Shown: piece after piece, positions 56,929-64,000 of the stretch | How positions within the stretch are numbered: position 1 is the first letter of the stretch | Layout: each line of letters starts with the position of its first letter | Notes under the pieces: model-generated | What the model was told of the DNA's origin: nothing | Database searches by the model: none | What the model saw: only the letters and a program-made list of their open reading frames with translations | Source: Roridomyces roridus | Lineage: Eukaryota; Basidiomycota; Agaricomycetes; Agaricales; Mycenaceae | Assembly: GCA_029378245.1 (NCBI GenBank) | Contig: JARKIF010000006.1 | Span: forward strand, 186,001 to 250,000 | DNA: 64,000 bases | Direction: 5' to 3' | Translations under genes and position numbers: made by a program

Positions 56929-57712
56929 GTCGTGGGTTCCAGGCAGACGAGGGAAGAAGACGCGCTCTTTATACGCCTGCACCAAGTATGCCTCTGTCCG
57001 CGGACCGGGTCGTGCCCGTGGCGAGGCCGAAATTAAACACACTAGTCATGCTGAATGAGTAGTACGCGGCTATTCAGCGGAGAGGGTGGCAATGAGAAGC
57101 GCGTGGGCTAAGTTTGTATGCAAACGAGATGTATACCAAGTCCAGGCCAGCGCTTCTAGTGGGCAGACGTGCGATAGCGGCGGAAGGGTGGTATTTGAGA
57201 CAATCCGGAGGAGGCGGGAGAAAGCAATCTGTGCGATAGGATTGACTGGAGAAGGTCTGGATGCCATGACTCGATGGTGAGAGTGAGAGACAAAGATCGA
57301 TCCGATCACATGACCAAATAAGCACATACACACTTCTCTGTCAGACGACATCCTCTCCCATCCGCACCTGATGTGCTAAGTATGCGCCTGCCACTGCTTT
57401 GGTCTCCCTGCCCACTTATTCTCGACTCCTCTCGGGACCGTGGAATCTGGATTGTGCTCCCTCCAAGCTCCCTCACGGTTCACCGCGACATCGAAAACTC
57501 GATCCAATGACCAAGACCAGCCAAGACCGCCGCGGTACGGTCCACCTCTCGCTCATCCTTTTCCAGAATCACCAGAACCAAGGCCCCACGACGACCGGAC
57601 ATTCGGCCCAGCAGCCGGTTTCGGTTCCGGTTGCCGGATGTCACTGAGCGTCCCTGTCGACGCTGTGCAAAGCTGTGGACGTGCCTAGTGAACGGCCTCT
57701 CCTCCAACTCCC
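56929..57712. other. Divergent promoter region between P450 fusion and MAPKK
   Basis: No gene supported. Short frames on both strands lack domains. It separates two divergently transcribed genes. Confidence 0.5.
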
Positions 57713-59152
57713 ATGTCTACAGTACGCACCAAGCGAAACTTCAGAGAGCTCCAGCTCCCCCCCAGCGCTCTCCGAGTCCACGGACCCAGGGCTAGGGTCA
57801 TCGCCGATGTACCCGTATCGATTCCTCCAGCACCTCCGATTCAGCCTGAGATTCCTCACGAGAACTCCGCTATGGTGAGATCTTCTACTGCCGTAGTGGG
57901 GGTCAAAGAACCCCGCTGACGCGTCCTTAGTTTGAGAAAACTCACCGCTTCATGATGCTCGAGGAGCTCGGACATGGCCATCGAGGTACCGTGTTGAAGC
58001 TCCAGCACATCTCGACGGGGAAAATCGTCGCAGCAAAGGTAGTTCCACCCCAATCGGCTTGTACCTGACATTCACTCGGGTATTTCAGATCGTCCCAGTC
58101 GATGCGAATCTCAGGGAACGAAAACGACTCCTCGGCGAGGTGCAAAGCATGCAGGACTACACCTCACCGTACATCACCACCTCCTACGACAGAGCGCATC
58201 TCGGCGCACCTACCATCTACCTCGACACAAAGCACACGAAAATCCTCAGTCATCTCAATCACGACACCAACATCTGCATCTACATGGAATTCATGGACAA
58301 GCGGTCGTTTGCGGAGATAACCCGCCGCGTCGGGGCTATAACTAAGGACATAGTCGGGAAGGTTGCTGTAGCGGTATTGGAGGGGCTGAAGTATTTGCAT
58401 GATAAGCACCGGATCCTTCATCGAGGTGAGTAAAATTTCCTGCTTCACCTACGCTGCGCTTATCGGAATGGCTGCCAGACATCAAGCCCTCCAACATTCT
58501 CCTCAACTCTTCCGGCGACATCAAACTATGCGATTTCGGTATCTCTGGGGAGCTGAACTCTCTGACGGGCACGTTTGCCGGGACCTCTCTGTACATGAGC
58601 GTGCGTCCACATACACTCGGCTGTTCGTCGATGTTGACCGAGATCTTTTTATAAAGCCGGATCGCATCATGGGCGGCGCCTCCTCCAATAAATCCGACGT
58701 CTGGTCACTCGGAATCACACTCCTCGAACTTTGCATCGGGCGATTTCCCTACGACATCGAAGCCGAGAAGGAGGAGAAGGAATCCCAACTGGACGTCCCA
58801 GCTGACGGTGACGACGAATGGGAATCAATCGACCCCCCGCTGGACGGTGGACGCGTCACGACGAGTATCCTCGCGCTTTTGAACCGCATTGTCGAGGGAC
58901 CTGCGCCTGTAGCAGGGGCATCTGGATCTGGATTTGGATTCGCACTGGTCATGGAGGGTGGCGCAGAGGAATTCATCAATGCGTGCCTTGAGAAGGATGT
59001 CGAGGCACGGAGGACGTTGGGAGAGTTGCTTGTGAGTGGATTTCTTTTTTGATGAAGTGCATTAATGAGAATTTTGGGGGCAGGGTCATGCGTGGGTACT
59101 TTCATCGCGGGATAGTGGGGTGGATGTGAAGGCGTGGGCGGCAACGATTTGA
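57713..59152 (+). CDS. Dual-specificity MAP kinase kinase (MAPKK, STE7 family)
   Basis: Six exons fit in frame: 57713-57874, 57931-58038, 58089-58425, 58479-58600, 58657-59031 and 59084-59152, 390 aa. The kinase has [11 protein letters not shown] as glycine loop, a VAAK lysine, the EFMDKRSF hinge, [21 protein letters not shown] and GTSLYMSPDRI. The FGISGEL and YMSPDRI motifs are typical of MAPKKs, whose two activation Ser/Thr lie in the NSLTGTF segment. The N-terminus (about 70 residues) is Pro/Ser-rich. An extra segment after the glycine loop ([15 protein letters not shown]) may be a retained intron or a divergent loop. It acts in the cytosol between a MAPKKK and a MAPK; which pathway cannot be told. 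Confidence 0.88.
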
Positions 59153-59663
59153 AAGAGCGCTTACATGGATAGTTTTTGGTATGCATGTAACGTGGAACTT
59201 GCGTGATCAGAGAGTCTTCTGCACGATGATACCTACTTATCCGTGATGTCCAGTGCGATTCGGATTGTGGGATCCCAGATTTGGCTTATCAGAAGCGGTT
59301 CGTTCGATTCGGACCCCAGTCTTAGTTTCGGTGGAGAACTTTTTTTGCAGGGAGACTGTCAACATCTCCATGGGTAAAGGCTGGCACGATCTTGCCGGGA
59401 AGATCTATTGGTCCCATTATTCGCACAACGGACGGCAGCTTGGCCGGTGCTCCACGAAATACGGTGGACGTCCTTGCAGATTATCTAGGGGCGGTTCGTT
59501 CGATTCCAACCAGGACAGTGTTTGGTTGTGGAGGCCGAATTGCTTGAGCTCGCGGTGTAATTGAGCTCCGCAGACGGAATTTGATCGGTCAGGCCAGGTT
59601 CTTAGGAATCAGTTTTCCATTCATGATACTCATACAGGACAAATTTCATAACAGTCCAACTTT
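59153..59663. other. Gap between convergent genes
   Basis: No gene seen; short frames without domains. Confidence 0.5.
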
Positions 59664-60139
59664 TTACTTCTTGACAATCACATCGACCGCAAACGTCGTC
59701 CCATCCAAGTGGATACCAAACTCATCCTGCGCTGCTTTGAGGTTCTTGACGAGAGTCGCGTCAGTGGATGCCTTGGTTTATCAGTCCGGATTCCAGCAAG
59801 AAAATCGAGTAGAGAACAAGTACCTCGACCATTCCCTCGTGAGACGCCCATTCTGCCACCATGACGACTGTTCCCTGGTGGGAAGGCATGCCCAAAGTGT
59901 CGAGGTGCTCGCTGGCAGATTCGTTCGGGACCAACTGCCGTGTCAAATAAATATGAGATATCCGAGACTTGCAAGCCAGAATTTCATGAAGCACGTACGA
60001 GCTCGTATTTGACGAGATGCCGCTGCCCAACGGGGCTGGCGAGGACGGCGTCCATGATGGCCTCGCACTTCTTGATGAACACCTCGCGGGAGAGGTGGGG
60101 TGGGCATTTGTAGATTCCGAGAGCGCGGACTGGAGACAT
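59664..60139 (-). CDS. Small conserved-type alpha/beta protein (119 aa), function unknown
   Basis: Three exons fit in frame: 60139-59999, 59934-59824 and 59771-59664. The sequence (MSPVRALGIYKCPPHLSRE, then CEAIMDAVLASPVGQRHLVK, MVAEWASHEGMVE, ending FAVDVIVKK) has the beta-alpha-beta rhythm and length of dimeric alpha/beta-barrel (ferredoxin-like) proteins such as EthD-type, but no catalytic signature can be named. No signal peptide. Introns have canonical donors and acceptors, which supports a real gene. Confidence 0.75.
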
Positions 60140-61037
60140 GGCGATGGTGCTTGGGTTGGGTTGAGGGCTCGAAGGAATTGGGTACGCATTTAAATACTGT
60201 GCAGATTCTGGGAGCTTCCACGAGTTTCAGTGCAGAATCTCAGGCTTGACGGGTGGAATGAGAGCTGCTGAGGTTCTCCAATCGCACAATACACTCCAGG
60301 CCCTGGTTTGGGCGCCAGATTGCAGAAATCCGACGGGTTGAATGAAGTTCTCACGATTAGACGCTGGAGTACTAGCGCCGAGCCCTGGCGTTGGACGTGC
60401 ATCAGTTCAACATGGGCGTCTGATTATTTGGCGCTTGTTTGAGCGCTTACTAATTGATGTATGATCGGCAATCGCCAGGGGCGCATCATGGCGTGACAAC
60501 GCTGTGACATTTCTGCTCCCGACACCCATGTCCCGGCTTTCGCTCTTCACTCCGACAGGCTTGCTCTCCTCAGCCGAAACTGCCCATCGAATTCAACTGC
60601 GCTCGGATCTCAGCGGCTGTTCCAACGACGCTATCTGGGCTTGACAGCAGTCTGGCAGGTAGAATGTTTTTCTGGATGGTGTCGCTCCCCAAGCGCCGAA
60701 ACTTGGCCGATGATGACTTCCGTCTAGCTTCCGTGTGCTCCACAGTCGACTGTGTGAGTATTTTCCTCCCCTCTTGGATGGCTCTGTCGTGACTCGTTGT
60801 CTCCAGATAACCCCGACGAGGTGGACTCGGAGGTGACAGTGTTTCGAGTCTACGCAAGATGGGGAAGGTTCCGGCTGCCGAGACGCCGGGACGCCACGCT
60901 GCTTCCAAACGCATGGAGCTACCTCCGCCGATGTGAAGATTCTGCCTGTCCGCTCTTCTCCGGTACTCTATATCCGCGGGCGTCTACGGAAGTGAGTGCG
61001 CTGACATATTGAATGGAATTTCTGAATAATCATAAGG
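60140..61037. other. Intergenic region upstream of the PKS
   Basis: No supported gene. Open frames near 60529-60640 and 60797-61012 could be PKS leader sequence but show no domain. Confidence 0.45.
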
Positions 61038-64000
61038 ATGAAAAACCGGCGCATGGACTCGAGTATCCTGCACATGGAAGGCATTGCAGTCGTACGTTCC
61101 CAGCCAAGCCCTCTCCTCTTCATCTCATTTCACTTTGCAGGTCGGACTCGCCGCGCAATTGCCTTCGGGAGATTCTAGCTCAGTCGACTTGAATTACGAT
61201 ACGTTCTGGAACTTCCTCGTAACAGGACAAAATGCGTATGAGCCATTGAAGAACTATATTTCGGATTTCTCACAGTACGTGCTCATGACGAGTTGTTGAC
61301 AAACTTAAAGCTCTTTGCATGTAGTCCACACGTGAACCTTCCGGAACGAGGGACGTTTCTCAAGCAGGCTACCACTTTGGACAACATCTCTCTCGGCATC
61401 AGCACCAAAGACGCTCGTGTCACGCCCTACAGCGCAAGACGCCTGCTCGACTTGTCCTTCCAAGCTTTATTGGACGCCGGAATCGACTCGCGCGGCCGCA
61501 ATATAGGGTGCTTCGTGAGCGCGAATCGACCGCTCCAGGGGCAGGTCAGTCATCGAGTGCTTGATACCGCCGCGTCGACTTACCGACTCTTCCAGGCTCC
61601 AATTGACCCAGATGGCAGTGTATCCAGCTGGATGGCACACTCGATAGCCAATCGGATATCATACGCTCTCGACCTCACCGGGCCTTCTATTTATCTCGAC
61701 ACAGCCTGTAGCTCCTCATTGACTACGCTCCATCTGGCCGTCGGCGCATTGGAACGTGGAGAGTGCGACGCTGCGCTCGTCGGAGCTGCTCAAATAAACC
61801 GGGAGTACGTTTTATGATTCATTTTAGTGTGGATTGACACTGAAATGATAATCATGAAAGTCCATTTGAATGGGCGTCCTACGCTCAAGCCGGGGGAATT
61901 CTGTCAGACGACGGAATTTCTAGACCGTTCGATGCCAGCGCTGCAGGGTTGGTCTTTCGTGGATTTTTTTTTCGCGAGCTCCCCCGCCTGACCCGTATTG
62001 TCAATTAATTGTAGATTTGGGCGCGGCGAAGGGGCTGTCGTGATTGTTCTCAAACGCCTCAGAGATGCGTTGAGAGACCGGGACTCCATCTACTCAGTCG
62101 TATGTGCTCTCTTCCACCGGATGGGATAGTGGTATCTCACGCGGGGGTGTAGGTACTTGGGAGCGCGATCAACGCCACGGGGTCTCGGATGCCTCCGAAT
62201 ATGCCCAATGGACTGGCGCAACAGCGGTGTATTGTCGAGGCGTACAGAAGAGCGGGTGTTAGTCCCAAAGACGCTGATTATGTGGAGCTGCATGCAACAG
62301 GTTTGCACGGGTTCTCGATTGAGAGTCGGAGCTGACGAGGACAGGTACACCTGTCGGCGATCCGATGGAAGCTAACGCGGCGGCAGCGATTTTTGGCGGA
62401 GCGCAATTTGGAAGTGTCAAGGGGAATATTGGGTGATGTACAACGATCTTTATACCTACTAGCACTCATCGTTTATCAGACACCTGGAAGTCACCGCGTT
62501 TCTTGCATCGCTCGTGAAAGCCTGTTTGATGTTTAAACACGGAGTCATCCCGCCGACTGTCAATCTCTCTCGTCGAGCTGATACTATCGGGATTTCTGTC
62601 CCTGTTGAGCCCACTCCGCTAGGCTGTCGAAATGATTCTGGCCGCTCCATCATCTCAATATCTGCATTCGCGCTTGGCGGATCCACTGGGCATGTCGTGC
62701 TGCAAGCCCCTCCCATTCGCACTGAAGCCACAGACCAAGGCGTAAAAGCGCCCATCTTGTTCCTCGTCGGTGGTCTATCTTCCAGCACTGTCGAACAAAT
62801 TTCCCGGGGCGTCTCGGACATGCCGGATGATCGAAAACGCCTCGCCGCCGTGAAACTTTCCCGGCGAGCCCGCCAATTGCCGTGGCGGACCTACTTCACC
62901 ATTCCTGCATCTCCACGCATCGCCGCACCGACTCTCATTCCTCGCGACCCTGCTCCTCTTGTGTTCGTATTCAGCGGTCAAGGGCCCCAGCATCTCGAGA
63001 TGGGTCGTCAGTTGTACGCAGATTTCCCTGTATTCCGCAACACCGTCGTCGAGCTGGATGAAGTCTACCACCGCGTCAAAGGCTTCTCGCTCATCGAATC
63101 GACCGGTCTCTTCACCCCCTCTTCAACCACTCCGAGCGTCGTACTCCCCGATGGCAGATGGCCTGCCGTCATCACCCTCAGCTCTATCGCCATGGTGCAA
63201 ATCGCGTTATTCGACTTGCTTCAGTCCGTCGGTTTTTGTCCCGACATGATTATCGGGCATTCGGCCGGGGAGACCGCCGTGCTGTACGCTTCTGGGGCGG
63301 GGAGTAAGCAAATGGCGATGGAAATAGCTATCGCTCGCGGAGACGCTATGAGTGCTGTGGAGAGCCGCGAACTCGGGATGGCGGTGGTGGGGTGTAATGC
63401 TGAGCGCGCGCAGCTCCTAATTCAGCGAGTCGTCGGGTCTGTCGAAGCTGAAGGAATCTTAGAGGTGTCGTGCCTCAACGCGCCGGAATCCGTCTCGGTT
63501 TCTGGGGTGGGCAGTTTCCTCGACAGGTTTGTGGAGTTGGCCAAGGAGGAGGGCGTGTTCGCTCAACGACTGCGCACCATGGTCCCTGTTCATTCGTCTT
63601 TCATGGACCCAATCAAGGAAGAGTATATCCGCAAAATGGAGGCCATCTTCGCTCGATACCCCGGCCCGCACGCTCCATTCATTCCCGTGTATTCTACGTC
63701 CAGTCAAGATCGACTCGTGGAAGCTTTCACGCCGAGCTACTTTTGGGATAATTGCAGGAAGCCCGTGTTGTTCAGTAAAGCCGTGTCGCACGCGAACGAA
63801 GGCACTCCTGCTGTGTTTCTGGAGATTTCGTGCCATCCGGTGCTGGCATCGTCGATCTTGGCGCAGGGAGTCTCGGACACGTGGGTCTTGTGTCCTATGC
63901 GTCGGATGTCCACCAGGGCATCGGAGTCGCAAGTATTCTTGGACACACTTGGTCGTCTTTCGCTCCTTGGATGCAACTCAATCGATCTCAGTGGGTTGTA
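61038..64000 (+). CDS. Type I polyketide synthase, 5-prime part (KS-AT), truncated by window end
   Basis: Exons fit in frame at 61038-61091, 61141-61274, 61325-61804, 61861-61947, 62015-62099, 62153-62300, 62345-62432 and from 62480 to the window end. The start at 61038 (MKNRRMDSS) leads into VVGLAAQLPSG. The ketosynthase has DTACSSSL (catalytic Cys), HATGT and KGNIGH with both His. A linker leads to the acyltransferase: FSGQGPQH and GHSAGE (catalytic Ser, about 63261), NAPESVSVSG and VPVHSSFM. These are the first two domains of a fungal iterative type I PKS; later domains (DH, ER, KR, ACP) lie beyond 64000, so reducing type and product cannot be judged. No lesion visible. Confidence 0.92.

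Noticed and set aside
1..64000. CRISPR array, bacterial operon or phage-type system
   Set aside because: Introns, tRNA structure and gene content are fungal nuclear, and no regularly spaced identical repeats were found.

Overview
The window looks like nuclear DNA of a mushroom-forming basidiomycete (Agaricomycetes; a Mycena-like agaric would fit, but the genus is inference). The reasons are many short introns of about 45-60 bp with GTNNGT donors, Agaricomycete-type gene families (BTB arrays, TKL kinases with an MLKL-like N-terminal bundle, small Zn2Cys6 proteins, an F-box-associated LRR-like protein), a fused P450-reductase, and a dense load of Helitron, hAT-like, Ty3, LINE and solo-LTR insertions.

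Layout. 0.1-3.4 kb: a multi-pass membrane protein gene and an LRR-like gene, both on the minus strand. 3.4-12.2 kb: a transposon graveyard with a broken Ty3/gypsy element split by a 1.7-kb hAT-like element, a LINE endonuclease fragment split by a MITE, degenerate tandem repeats and a 548-bp solo LTR. 12.3-17.9 kb: a paralogue of the membrane protein with an insertion, a MYND-finger gene with a MITE in its 3-prime coding part, and divergently from it an intact eight-exon NAD(P)-dependent reductase. 18.3-33.9 kb: a tandem array of four BTB/POZ genes plus fragments, split by an 8.7-kb Helitron-like element (Rep, PIF1 helicase, C-terminal peptidase-like domain) that itself carries a MITE. 34.2-37.0 kb: an intron-containing tRNA-Ile, a Kre9/Knh1-like GPI-anchored wall protein and a small Zn2Cys6 protein. 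37.1-52.5 kb: three TKL-kinase relatives (one intact, two damaged), a small cysteine-rich secreted protein, the osmosensor Sho1, another Zn2Cys6 protein and an ARM/HEAT-like fragment. 52.8-64 kb: a CYP505-like P450-reductase fusion, a MAPKK, a small alpha/beta protein and the 5-prime part (KS-AT) of a type I polyketide synthase that runs off the window.

Most notable is the intact kinase gene at 41629-44862. After an MLKL-like bundle, a kinase domain and a proline-rich linker, it encodes three tandem copies of a segment resembling the HECT E3 N-lobe, each on its own exon bounded by phase-2 introns, with no HECT C-lobe. A damaged sister gene at 50250-52050 joins the 5-prime half of such a kinase to an SH3 end that resembles the neighbouring Sho1 gene, including one shared intron position. 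At least four hAT-like insertions with 8-bp target duplications lie in coding sequence, and in each the flanking reading frame rejoins exactly if one target copy and the element are set aside.

Sho1 and the MAPKK are plausibly parts of stress-MAPK signalling, and the P450 fusion next to a PKS could belong to one biosynthetic cluster; both are inferences from proximity and family knowledge. All exon models are hand-read from splice consensus and frame continuity, with no transcript or database evidence.
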